From NCBI GenBank assembly GCA_037043015.1, contig CM073329.1, positions 7,394,648 through 7,458,647 of the forward strand: 64,000 bases of DNA, given 5' to 3'. Numbering within the stretch: position 1 is the first letter of the stretch; every line of letters begins with the position of its first letter. The notes under the pieces are model-generated. The model saw only the letters and a program-made list of their open reading frames with translations, searched no databases and had not been told where the DNA came from. This document shows, in pieces, positions 46,342 through 57,407 of this stretch. The position numbers were made by a program, and so were the translations under genes. Source of the stretch: Bryum argenteum. Taxonomy: Eukaryota > Streptophyta > Bryopsida > Bryales > Bryaceae.

Positions 46342-46690
46342 GCCCCGCCATACACCTTGGAGGACTTCCGCGACAAGTTTGGCTTGTCCATTGAAGGTAT
46401 CAACCTCCACAAAAGCAAGGATCTTGTAGGAAGTGCGCAATCGCTGCAGACCTTGTAGCGGTGTTTGGACCTCGAGAGAGGTAAGAGCGGTTTCTTTTTG
46501 GAGATTGCAAGAATGCCGACGTTAGGAACCGGATCAATAGAATCTACTCTATTGTGTACCAACATCCCCATGGACCCAAAAACAAGTTGATAGGCAAAGA
46601 CTTCGCTATAGGAATTGTCATTGATGTTGTAAAGAAGTTAGATGTAAGTCGGGCCACCTTCGCTTCTCAATCGAACAACAATCGTAGATA
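46342..46690 (+). pseudogene. Conserved unknown domain, element 2 copy
   Basis: YTLEDFRDKFGLSIEG aligns with the element 1 stretch around EWTEKYGLEG. After frame changes, NADVRNRINRIYSIVYQH and FAIGIVIDV align with NAEIMARVRKLHPIIYSH and FAEGIVHEN. Substitutions are mostly conservative, which suggests the domain was once under selection. I do not recognise the fold; a helical DNA-binding or protein-interaction domain is possible. Confidence 0.55.
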
Positions 46691-47484
46691 GCGTGGACAA
46701 AGAAGATGACCCCGCCCCCGCAAGAAAAGGCGAAACTCGCCCGTAAATCTTCGAGGAAGTGGCGAAGAAGAGGGCTTGGACGAGATGTTGCGGTACATTT
46801 ACATGCACCCATTCCATTTTGAGTTTAGGCTCGGCTTGATTTTTTGAGTTTAGGCTCGACTTGATTTTGAGTTTAGGCTCAGTTTGATATTTTAAGGGTT
46901 CACTTACGCAAGCTTGTTGATTTTCGTAGGGTCTCCCTATGGTGAAGAACGAGGTGTTGGTGCAGACATCTCGACACAACACTCCAAAGCAATGGTAGGC
47001 GGCGGAAGGCTTGGAGAACCGTGTGGCTTCATTAGCGACAAGAAAACCGAGATCTCCGAGCTATTGGTTGTCGTTGGGTTAGAGCTGCGCAGTGCATCAA
47101 GAAGGATGTGGGCGAAGCCATGAAGGAAAGGGACGTCATATGCCGTTCGGTGGACGACATGCGTATGGCCTTGCGCTCAATGGAGCGAGACATGTGAAGA
47201 ATGTCGATCCAAGATGGAGGCGAGAACTCGAAGGAGCGGAGAAGGTGAACCTCAAGATGACGCACGACTTCTACCGGTCTACGTTGATGAAGCAAGAAGT
47301 CTGAATTTGAGAAGATTTTAGCCGAGGAGAAGGTGAAGGTGAACAAACACCAATCTCTTTTGAAGAGGACTGAATTTTTTAGAGAGCCGTTAGCCTCTTT
47401 GACCCCAGATTGCATTCCCTCCACCGGGGTCAATCTAGTTTTCCTCTTCACCTCACCCTATCACCTCCTCCATTTCATCAGGCT

Positions 47485-47805
47485 TGAATGATGATGGTGT
47501 TATTGATGTCACTAATTGTGTGGTTTGTGATATGCCCTTCCCACTTAGTGACATCGTCGTTTGTAGTCAGAACACTGTACCACCCATGGTGGTGCGTGAT
47601 TACATGGTTTAAGGGTGCTTGGAAATGTAAAGAACAATCTTGTAACACCACAGTGTGCACCCTAATTGGTACAAAAGCTTCGGTTTTGTGGAGCCCCATC
47701 TTTGCCTTGCGCGGAGAAGGCCGAGGAATTGGATTGTGAGGTCTTTGCGGCAACAAGTGATATGTGAGAGAACCACAATCGCGAAGGGGAAACTTCCCGA
47801 CATTG
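47485..47805 (+). pseudogene. Zinc-finger segment, element 2 copy
   Basis: CVVCDMPFPLSDIVVC is followed, one frame over, by LYHPWWC, further Cys pairs, and HPNWYKSFGF. It shares PFP..DI, YHPW and HPNW..SFG with element 1. The donor GTGAGT lies at 47806. Confidence 0.55.
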
Positions 47806-48466
47806 GTGAGTTCACTTCCTCTCTTACTCTTATGCTATACAACCTCATGTACAGCTGGTTACTTTTTATTCATTTTTCAGATACATATAGTCGATGGGTA
47901 GAGTATGCTCGGGAGTGAGAAGGTGTGAATTGTTGAAGTAGATGTAGTTTTGTGGGGCAGAGTCTGGTTTAGTACTCCACGTGAGTACATGTGAGACTTC
48001 GAAACTGGCTTCAGTATTGACTTAGCTCTTTGCAAGTATATAACCTACGAACAAAAACTTTCAGACGTTTATGCTAGTACTTAGAGAATTGCAGTGAAGT
48101 ATATTTTTGTAACATGTACTAAAGAAACACACTTCGAGTAAGTGTTTGTACTTTGCTTACTGTACTCGAAGTGTTTGTGTACTCTGCGTGCGTTACTCGA
48201 AGTACTTTGTGTACCTCGAGTAAGAGTTTGTACTTTGCGCCAGTGCGCCACAGATGTGGTAATAGTATGATATACTACATCTTGTACTTGAGAGGTAAGT
48301 TTACATACCATATACAGCTTTTGTTAGTATAATGTACTATTGCACGAGTACCTTGATGACCTATTCCATACTATAGTGGTATATCATATTCGATTCGATG
48401 CCCGTCTTAATTCTTCTGGACCACTTTGATGCTTGAGCATTAAGCTTTATGCTGTTGGTTTTGCAG
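47806..48466. other. Intron of element 2 gene A with GTAC motifs
   Basis: TTG|GTGAGT to TTTTGCAG|GTTC. About a dozen GTAC tetramers occur in the second half, with ACTCGAAGTAC-like repeats. It sits in the same place as the GTAC-rich intron of element 1, after the zinc finger. Confidence 0.5.
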
Positions 48467-49450
48467 GTTCATCTCAACCATTGCCCTCCGGCTCTGGCTC
48501 CATTTGTACGGGAGTTTGGAGTCATGGAGAAGCTTGACCAAGCCGTGAATCCGCGATTCAAGGCGAGAATTGGCGATTCGAGAAGATCAAAGATCAAGGA
48601 CGCCGAAGATGACAAAGTGCGGGAATCTCACGACTACGATAGGGTGAAGAAAGATGCTCCCGAGACCTTGGGACAAGCGGATAGTCCTCTCACGGTTTAG
48701 TCCCAAGAGCTTTGGACGCCGATCCGGGATTAGGCGGTGGCGACAATGATTCGCTAGCACCCCATACGGCCATGAAGAGGGTCCCGACGCCGATTGTCAT
48801 TTGCCCCGACTTAGGAACGGAGATCGAGGATGTGGAGATGGAACCCATCCCAGCGGAAGAAAATGTGGGCGATGACGAGGGTGATCTTTGCACTAAGTGG
48901 TGGTCTTGAGTGCAGGCAAGCTAAATCCCAAGGAGATGGGAGCGGTTCGAAGGTTCTTTGAAAATCTTGGAGAGGTCGACCGAGATAGAGTTTTGGAAGA
49001 ATTGAGGCAGAGAGATTGCTGCATTGAAGGGACAGACTCGGATTCATCAAAGACCGATCGAGGAAATTGAGTCTCCATCGACTCCCGAGCCGAGCGAGCG
49101 TAAAGGCGTTGTAAGGAATGTACCACCGTTCGAGGTGTACCAACCTAATACCGCAGGCCCGTGAAAACAAGGAGCGTGGCGAACTTGCGCCCGATCCCAC
49201 GGTTTATACCCGTGCCAACTCGAAAACCGATAAAGTGCGGACGCGAGGTGATGGACTGCTACATATGTACCCCCACAAAAATCTCGTAGCGGACCGGAGA
49301 AGAGGCCCAAGGTAGATCCGCTTAAACCTTGACCCGAGCTAGAAGATGAAGAAATTGTGTCTTATCTTTGGGTGGTGATGCGCAGTCGCACCAACAAAGT
49401 CAAGCGACGTACAAGGTGAAGTTAGATTGAAGTAGTAGGGAGATACAGAA

Positions 49451-49458
<8 letters not shown>

Positions 49459-49492
<34 letters not shown>

Positions 49493-49655
49493 TCGTGACT
49501 AACAGGAGCCGCATGGAACAGGAGCCGTGACCCTGTGTAGCATTTCGGCCAGTGCTAGTTTTTATTTTTTATATTTTTTTTTATTCGTGACTAACATGAG
49601 GCGCATGTAACAGGAGCCGTGACCCTGTGTAGCATTTCGGCCAGGGCTAGCTAGT
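49459..49655. repeat. Poly-T tract and tandem duplication in element 2
   Basis: A run of over 30 T leads into TTATTCGTGACTAACAGGAG and about 55 further bases; a second, slightly diverged copy follows after another T-rich stretch (about 49576-49652). This lies in a presumed intron before the pre-SET exon. Confidence 0.8.
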
Positions 49656-49860
49656 TCTTAAGTAGAACCTTTGGCTTGTGTTATTTTCCCTTTTTTTTGG
49701 CATTGCCCTACCATCACAAGTTTATGGTGGCACTTCCAACATGTATGGATCGTTGAGGGTTTACCGCAATTAGGTGGCTCTCTTGGATAAATTATTGTTC
49801 ATTATTTTGTACATTGTAGCCTTGGGCATTCAATATGTTATTTGAACATCTCATGATCAG

Positions 49861-51337
49861 TTGATGCAGTATGAGACTCAAAAGAAAGATTCATGTGATC
49901 TTTCTGTCGGGATTGAGCAATGTCCTATTGACATACAGTTCAGAGAAGGCACAGAGCAGGGACCACCTCGATTTAAATATATGAAGTGTAGTGTGCGTCA
50001 TGGAAGTGCGGCTCTAAAATTGCCAGGATTTTCAAGGACGGTGAGTCCGCAAAAAGTTGTGTGGCGGTGGTGCCGGGAACGAAGAGGAGGCGGTGTTCGT
50101 GTGCAAGTCAAGATGGAATGCTTCCTCCATACGAAGCAAACGGTTTGCTTCACCAGCACTACATAGAGATGGTACTTGTACTCACAAATGCTGTTAATTC
50201 TAGAATTGGGAAATCTTATGTGTATGTTTGTTTCTTATAATGTGTTATTTGGATGACTAGGCAAGAAGAGAAAAACTTGGAGAAGAGGAGGATGTATACG
50301 AGTATTGCGAGGGGCCGAAGTGTTTGTATTTCGGTAAAAAACAAATGTGTGATGGCCATATTTCGCGTACTTTTTTGAACGAATGCTCACCCAATGTGGA
50401 TGTCGCCCAAACTGCTCAAACCGGGTGGTGCAATGAGGTCGACACGAAGACTACGAGTTGGTATAAATATGAAATCATGTTGGCATTCATATGCTTTTTT
50501 TTGTGAATGTGTTTGTTTTGAAAGTGAATTATAATGCCTTGTTGTGTGTTTGATTTTTGGACAAACCCAAAGAAACAGTGGGGTATTCGGACTTTGGAGG
50601 AACTTCCCAAAGGAGCGTTTGTCTTCGAATATGTGGGCCAAATTGTGAGTAACCAGGAGATGTCAACTCGGCCATTCCAAACCAAGTATGCGCTCACCTG
50701 GATTTAGATGCCGATTGGAGGTCCGAGATTTTGCTAACAGATGAAGAGGCCTTGTGTCTTGATGCAACGAAGTGTGGGAATGTCTCACGTTTCGTGAACC
50801 ATCGGTAAGAGTAGGAGTTCATGTTCTTCATAATACGGGTTTTGTGCACTACTGTATTAAGAAGGGATTGTGTGCTACTTGTGTGCATGCTTGCATGATG
50901 AATCGTTTTTTTTGCTCCACAGGTGTTATGACGCCAACCTTATTGACATTCCTGTGAAGATTGACACTATGGAATCACGATACTATCATGTGAGTTTGTA
51001 GCTCCAAGTTCCCATTGATGCATTGTTTTTTCTTTAACATTCATTTGATGCATTCTCAGTTTTCAGAAGAGCACCGGCCCACTAGGAACGCTGATGACAG
51101 GCCTCTGTTTGAGCTGTGTGTGAGCTCTGATGTTTGCTTGTGTGTGAGCAGGTAGCATTTTTTACAAAAGAAGAAGTGAAGGCGGGCGAGGAGCTAACCT
51201 GGGACTACGGCATGGATTTCTCCAAGAATCCTAAAACCGTATGTGGGTTTAGGTGTTGCTGCAATAGCATCTACTGCAGGGATACGGGTGGTGCTAGTCT
51301 TCCAGTCCCGGACATAACCGGCCATTCATGTGCCTGA
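49861..51337 (+). pseudogene. Gene A SET module, element 2 (SUVR/SUV39-like)
   Basis: The pre-SET begins DLSVGIEQCPIDI and PPRFKYM, followed in a second frame by RRRCSCASQDG and PPYEANGLL, then YEYCEGPKC, MCDGHISRTFLNEC and CGCRPNCSNRVVQ. These match the nine-cysteine pre-SET of SUV39-type enzymes and the GH..R.F spacing of plant SUVR proteins. The SET core has WGIRTLEELPKGAFVFEYVG, LDLDADWRSEILLTDEEALC, GNVSRFVNHR|CYDANLIDIPV and YYH|VAFFTKEEV with EELTWDYGMDF. The post-SET CCCNSIYCRD ends the protein. Introns fall within NHR|C and after YYH. LDADW....L.DEEALCLDAT is the SUVR signature I recall. Frameshifts and stops (near 50060, 50385, 50425, 50705) break the frame. Confidence 0.78.
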
Positions 51338-52186
51338 AGAAATACCTCAAGACCATATGTTTAAATGTTGTGCATAGTAGTCGCAGAATAATGTGTACAT
51401 GTAGCAATGTAGTTTAAAAGACCCTTGCAAAGTATGTGTATATGTACTTTTGATATGTACATTGGAAGAGTTTTATTAAACTCTGAGCTCCATCAAATAA
51501 TACAAATTATTGGGTTGACTTTTACTCTGTAGTGGGTGATCGCATGTTGATGTATATGAAAGTACTTAGAAAGTGGGTAGGAATGTGGCGGTATGTAATT
51601 ACACTTGTCGATGTATATTACTGTATTGCCATGGCCCGTTTGATTGACTGCCTCGTCATTTTTGGCGTAAAATGCAGTCACAGTAAAAAATTCAGTCACA
51701 ATAAAAAGTTCAGTAAAAAAGAATTATCCCATATTGTTCGGGAAGTTACCTCACGGGGTAAATAAGTACAGAAGTTAACCGGGGCCCTTTCGTCAGCAAG
51801 ACACCGAGATGTCCTTCAGATCGGGGACGAGAGAAATCATAAGGGGAAAGTACCTTGCCCTTGATGTGGGGGGGGGGGACCGGTTCTTGCATGACACAAT
51901 TGAATACCCAAACCGGAGGCAGTCCATGTTTGGGACTTTTTTTTTTTTTTCACTAACTGATTTTCTACAGTACCCCCATGTATGCTAGTATCATCATATC
52001 ATGCACCAAGTATATACAGGACTTTTTAAGTATACATCACCCATCGATAGAGTACATAAAGTATACTGATACACTAAAAGTATTTTACAGAATGCATTCA
52101 TACCCAAGAATGTAACCACATAGTATTACATACTCTATCATGAAGACGAAAAATCATTAAAAAGTTGTTATCAATTTAATCACACA
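51338..52186. other. Intergenic region between convergent genes A and B, element 2
   Basis: No gene is visible. It has a G run (51869-51878), a T run (51937-51950) and several GTAC motifs. The two genes end about 850 bp apart, as in element 1 (about 950 bp). Confidence 0.5.
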
Positions 52187-54097
52187 TCAGAACCCCTCAA
52201 GGCTCGTCCTAATGACTTCAATAGTTTCACTACTCAGCTGATAAACATGATCATCTCCTTTCACTCTATGAAGAGCAGGCACCATTGTGAACTTGCAGGC
52301 AAGAACTAAATCCGCATCAATGTAAGCAAGTTGGGAATTAGTCAAATACACATATGATTGCTCACTATTCCCCCACTTTTGATAGTAGGTACCTGCAATA
52401 ACGTGTTGTCCACGCTCGAACTCTCCACCCCACACGCAGGTGAAGCTCTCTCGCACAAGTTGTTTTTCTTTTTGGCATTGGAGAACATAGAACTCAACAC
52501 CTTCCCGACTGCCTTGGATCGCTCGAACAGCAAAATTGTCACCAATTTTCACCAAACCTCCAAGTGATTCATCATCAGATACGTAATCCCACGGCTCTTC
52601 TTCAGCAGAATTGCTTCCTTCTCCTGGACCATGTACCATTTGGTCCCTCACAAAAGTCACATTAGTAGGGGCTAGTTTCACAACCCTCCAAAACTTAACA
52701 TGTGATGAATTCTCACAAGATTGCCAGTCACTATCTATACATGGCGCACAATAGCAAGCAAGCTCTCTGACCATTAGCAATGTTGGGTCCGCTGGTGAGA
52801 CTGCGTGTATAGAATGAAAATTCCTTGAACCTGGGATTGTGTCACATCCATGTAAATGTGTCCTCTCCACATCATCAGGCTTGATGTTGTAAAAGTGTCT
52901 ATACGACACAGTTCTCTTGGATTGAAAAGAACTCGACACCAGGCTTGACATAGACTCCGTAAGGAATTCCACCACATCTTTGGCGTCTTGCAACCTCCTT
53001 GACGGGTTGTGAAGTTGCTCTGTTCGAAGAGCCCGCTTCACCACAGCTCCGGCTCCATCCCATTCCCCCTTTCCATGACCTGTCCCAAAGAAATTCCAAG
53101 TAATCTCACAAACCCCCGTTAGTCCAAGATAACGACTAACAAAGTACATAGATCTAGCCCTTTAAAGCGCGCGCCCCGCACACCCATCACTCCACACCCA
53201 ATGGCGAGAGGGGTTGACACCTTCAGATTTCATCCATGCCCAATGGAGAAGCAAACAATGCTGGACAAATAAAGTATCATGAGTGCGGTCATCCGAAATA
53301 TAGAAATGAGTGTCTTTCCTTACTTTACCTGTAGTCACATCCATGCGGTATGTGATGTGAACTAAGATGGTTACCTGTGAAGATTGCCAATGCATTGATT
53401 GAATTTCGTTTTGCATCTCAAAAGTATAATTTTCAGCAAAGTCTATATGAGACAACACGACATCATGAGGCAAAGTTTCCATACTTTTCCTGCATTGCAA
53501 ATCTTGCCACCTAGCAACAAAATTATGAGTCACAAATTTCTGCAATTTTGGCAACAAATACTGTATGAAGACATAGCAAGAAGTTTCTTTGAACACTTCC
53601 TTAATTTTCTTCCTGGGCTCCCCATTGTCAGTGTACCCAACCAATTCGTTCTCAAAACACCTCCATCTGAAGGTCCATGTCTCATTTGACCTTTCCAGAG
53701 GACAAATTGGGAGCTTGTTGGCACCACAATTACCGCACAACCCCATCAGACATTCAAGTTTGTGGAATTCATGAGTCTCTGCCTTCGGACAGACGATTTG
53801 CTCCCACAGTGAAGTCACCCCTTTAAAACTCTGTTCTGTTGCAGAACAACCCAATTCGGAAGTACTTATGCAAAGTGGACAATCACAACTGCAAGATAGG
53901 GAAGCATGTACTCCCTTATTGGAATTACGCATGTTGTTCATCCCTTCCCGGAGCAAGTCAATCTCTACGTGGTATTTGCAGCAGCAAACATTACGATCTT
54001 TGCACCTCTTTACAAAAAACGGCTTCAATCTCTTAAATGCGCTGAATCCTATTGTCTGATCTTCGTGCGCCATACGGAATCGAGAATGGAAAGAAGA
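52187..54097 (-). pseudogene. Element 2 gene B: transposase-like catalytic and C-terminal region (one in-frame stop)
   Basis: The reading frame is open from the acceptor at 54098-54100 to 52187 apart from one TAA (53162-53164) next to the second catalytic Asp. Motifs in order: Cys cluster CCCKYHVEIDLLREGM...CSCDCPLC; HIDFAENYTFEMQNEIQSMH with Asp codon 53441-53443; HWVWSDGCAG with Asp codon 53186-53188; NFFGTGHGKGEWDGAG with Glu codon 53063-53065. Asp-Asp spacing is about 85 residues and Asp-Glu about 41. The C-terminal part has a Cys motif (ELACYCAPC) and a block, LVKIGDNFAVRA...VEFYVLQC...GGEF, that resembles a small beta-barrel. I infer an RNase H-fold DDE transposase. It is colinear with gene B of element 1, which has an extra intron between HGKG and EWDG. 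Confidence 0.78.
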
Positions 54098-54100
54098 CTG

Positions 54101-54837
54101 CAAGAATCAAAATCAAGTGCATGCCCACTGAAGGTAAGTAAATCTACCCAACAAAAATAGTATATACTTCAAATGTATCTGCACAGATAGCATCGTAAGT
54201 ATGTAAATATACCTGACAAGCTATATGGGACAGTAAGCATACTTGAATACTATATCGACATACTTGATCAATAAAATCATGTACTGTGAGAAGTATAGAA
54301 TAGGTTTGTATGTGCAATACAGAAGTACGTATATGGTAGTCTATATCCTCAGTACAAACAAAACATATACATTGAAATGTATATGTGATATACATACATT
54401 AGAATTCAGAATCGAACATATACTAGCCAATGTATATTAGAGTCTACAAAGACTATGGGATCTACTTTATACACGATCCGGTGCACCTCAAAGTACATTG
54501 TATCCTGTAGAAGGTACTATGTTTTGTAATCCTACATCAAATGTGTACATTAAGTTAAACAACACACTATCAAAAGTCTACAAAGTCAAGGCATGGTATG
54601 AGGAGTACATAAACCACAGTACTTTATAAACCAATAGACATGCATGTAGTCAACTTTGTGCCTTGACTTCACACATATTCATGTGGTGTAGTTTTAAGGT
54701 AGACGTACAGACAACAGATACTTCAATCATGCATTTCATGTATTCAGCAGGGATACATTCTACCGATCGAGGTACTATCATATATCGAAACTTGCAGAAT
54801 GTAAGAAATTTAGGACGGTGTGGAGTTCATAACATAC
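54101..54837. other. Gene B intron of element 2 with GTA/GTAC repeats
   Basis: This intron lies between the conserved donor and the TTGCAG acceptor. It is rich in GTATAT, GTACAT and AGTAC words. The same intron in element 1 is about 31205-31915 and is likewise rich in AGTAC. Confidence 0.6.
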
Positions 54838-55632
54838 CAGACTTTCTAGAAGGAAATGCGTAGGGTGCTGTTCGTATGTTTTCAGCCCCAACCTTTTCCG
54901 CGTCACGTCCTTCTTGTTCGGACTTACTCGGGTTTCGGAAGTCCACCATAGGTAGACTAAGGCTTTCGTATTGTTGGAAATGCCTTCTCGCTTTCTCCGT
55001 TCAGCTAAGGTGAAGACTGAGGATCCAATCAATTCCAGAGTTTGACGCCGCTGAATTGCGTTGGAAATGTTACTTTTCTTTGTGCCCAGGACCCTCGATA
55101 ATGCTCTGACTCCGCCAACATTTCTGGAAATCGCAGCTTCAAGAAGAGTTGTCTTTCTCACCAACTTCTCCTTCGAAGTTGGTATCTTCAATGACTCCAA
55201 TTCGGTCCTGTAGCTTTGGATGAACGAATCCGAGCTCGGCTTCAGGACGGGCACGAGTAGTACTCCGGGAGATGAGGCATTAGTGCAGTATTCCGAAGCA
55301 TTGATTCCATCACAGCCTTCCGGAACTCATGACCCCGACGCACACCTTGGAACTCCTCGATTATGAATTGAACGATTTTGTTCGAGACTCTAGAGGCATC
55401 TCTTTGCCCAAAATCGCGCGATGGTGCTCCATCGTCAGCTGTGGGGAGCAATCTCGAAGCTTTCATGCTGCGCGCGTTTCCTCATCCGACATTGCCGCTG
55501 ACGCTCAGTTGCTCGCTCTCTAGCCAGAATTACATCAGTTCGAAGAAGCTCTTCTTGAAGTGCTTGTGCTCTCTGAGCAGGTCCGGGACGTCTCACTCCA
55601 GCTCGCCGTTGTTGAGTCCGCGCATTTCCCAT
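54838..55632 (-). pseudogene. Element 2 gene B: N-terminal exon (frameshifted)
   Basis: MGNARTQQRRAGVRRPGP opens the protein (55632), a helical Arg/Gln-rich stretch follows, then KIVQFIIEEFQ, a possible helix-turn-helix (GGVRALSRVLGTKKSNISNA) and RVSPNKKDVTRKRLG with HPTHFLLESL at the donor. The donor (54837/54838) matches the intron position of element 1 after THYLTDTQ (31916). The frame changes near 55440 and 55245. The HTH-like part and the basic motif are candidates for TIR binding. Confidence 0.6.
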
Positions 55633-57385
55633 TTCGTTTCCTACAAACTTCCCTCCAAAAAAAGGCATATGAGCAGAAAAACCAATAGTGCAGCATGGGT
55701 TGAACTTTTCCGACACTTTTACAATAACTAGCAGCGGGAGGTTGTCTGTACGAAGCGGGGAAGAATGCAGTCACGGAAACACAGACACAAGGAATGCGAG
55801 CTTTTGGATCTAGCATCGTTTTTCTCCGAAACCAGGAATTGCTCGTAAGGCATTGGAGTGAAATCCTCTTCCAGGCATCGGATCTCTCTCAGGCCAGACG
55901 CCATTCCTCACGCAACGAGATAAAAGACTCTCAAATACAAATCAAGGGCATTTCTCTAGAAAGCGGGAAAGCATGCAGACAGTTAAATTCTACTAAAGGC
56001 TTCAGATCCCTCCCTAACTGGATACTATTCTAACAAAACACGATTCAACTTCTAGGCGGGAGTATGTCAATGGCGAGACTAGCAGCAGATGAATATTGAT
56101 ACAAAAGAGCAGCAGATTAATATGGATAAGTGATACCTAGATCGAAATCCCACGGTGAGATTGGGGTTTGGTGTCGACGCCCTTCACTTCTGAGTGCGCT
56201 AGACAACTCCTCCAACCGCTATTAGCATTCACGGATTCTCTCTTCGTCCTCCAGATTCTCACTGTGCGTCCAGAACCTTCTCTAGCGCTTCATATACTAG
56301 ACTCAAAGCGTCAAAGCGCACAACATATTCTCGACTTCTCACTTTCGGGCTTCGCACTTTCTGAGTTTTTGGTGAAACAGCTCCGAAAAACACAACAACA
56401 GAAGAAACTGACCAGAAAGGGCGATACCGCACAACACCAAACCCTAAACCTCCCAAATTCATTGGGATTCCATTCATCTGACAAACGTTTACAGAAAATT
56501 CTCCCATTTTTAGAAAGAAATGGACGTTCAATTGAAGTCTGAGCTTTGAAGATAGTCTTCTAGCGCCGCCCTACAGCAGTAGCAATTAGAAGAGTCCAAG
56601 GAAGGGCGATAAAGCAAGCACTTCAGATCCGTTTCGAGGGAGAAGAAGGCGGCAGTTACCCACTCCTGTCCAATGATATTAACGAGCTTCATGCAACAAC
56701 GGAGCGTCATCATTGCGAAGGTTACTTTTGCAGGTCGTGGGCTGTCAAAGGGCCGCCGATTTGATCGGAAAGGCGAGACACGTGGCGTTGTGTCAGGCCC
56801 CACTAGAGTCAGTGAGTACATTTAGGTACTTCAGAGTATATAACATACCATAAAGTGCTCCCCAGCTGCATTTTAAGATTCGAGGCAATATCTCCTAACG
56901 GAATGGAATTTATTCTCTGCTATAGCTGGCCCACGTACATTCTAGTCACATTAAACAGTAACTACGAAAAAAACCAAAAAAAAAACAATTCCACTTTGTT
57001 TTTCTTTGTGTTGAAATAAACAAGCTAAGTCTTTCTATAGATGACAATTTAGACTATGGCTTGCATATTTCCATATTGAATATGCAAGAGCAATGTGTGT
57101 ACATTACACAATCCATAAGTTACGCCTAGATTGTACAAATTCTCTTGCCCAACAAAGTATATTTGTGCCTAATACAAAACTGTGGCAGGTATATGTCGGT
57201 ATATAAATATACTCTTTATGTTCATTTGAAGCACAATCTATTAATAAACACTTCAAACATTGGTAGAAGGTTGAGTATATATCCATATTATGGTACCAAA
57301 AACCTCAACAATCTCCTATAATTTAATTGACATACGATTGAACACCACACACTCCTGAAACTGTCACTGTGACTACATTTTTGTA
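55633..57385. other. Right subterminal region of element 2
   Basis: No third gene is visible. ORFs up to 124 codons (56168-56542) have no counterpart in element 1, and their composition does not suggest protein. The likely gene B promoter and leader lie at about 55633-55900. Confidence 0.5.
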
Positions 57386-57407
57386 CCGGTTTAGTGTACA
57401 TTCACCC
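57386..57407 (-). repeat. Right TIR of element 2
   Basis: Inverted match to 45360-45381, followed by the TSD AGTA (57408-57411). Confidence 0.88.

Larger units (their letters stand above)
46187..51337 (+). pseudogene. Element 2 gene A: histone-methyltransferase-like protein (many frameshifts)
   Basis: Segments related to element 1 gene A occur in the same order: DRTEQSASKDGKRRS (about 46199) where element 1 has its H3-like start but without an ATG, an acidic EEVDLSLALDDVED, the conserved unknown domain (46342-46690), coiled-coil pieces (47090-47380), the zinc finger (47510-47690), an intron (47806-48466), an acidic linker (48467-48910), and pre-SET to post-SET (49861-51337). Many single-base shifts and stops interrupt it, so it is not readable as one protein. 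The SET part is the best preserved. Confidence 0.65.
45360..57407 (+). mobile_element. Element 2: 12.0-kb TIR transposon with SET gene and transposase
   Basis: The TIRs of 22 bp (GGGTCCATGTACACTAAACC at the left, GGGTGAATGTACACTAAACC inverted at the right) differ at two bases. The TSD AGTA is at 45356-45359 and 57408-57411; U1 has one AGTA at about 3114-3117 with continuous flanks. Gene layout is as in element 1: gene A (+, about 46187-51337) and gene B (-, 55632-52187), convergent. Protein similarity to element 1 is only moderate and introns differ, so the two belong to separate lineages of one superfamily. Several stops and frameshifts suggest this copy is inactive. Confidence 0.88.

Noticed and set aside
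49459..49490. Poly-T tract as the tail of an inverted retroposon
   Set aside because: No target-site duplication or retroposon body could be matched on either side, and the adjacent sequence is a local tandem duplication.
56168..56542. 124-codon ORF in the right subterminal part of element 2
   Set aside because: There is no counterpart at the matching place in element 1 and no recognisable motif; probably leader or promoter DNA of gene B.
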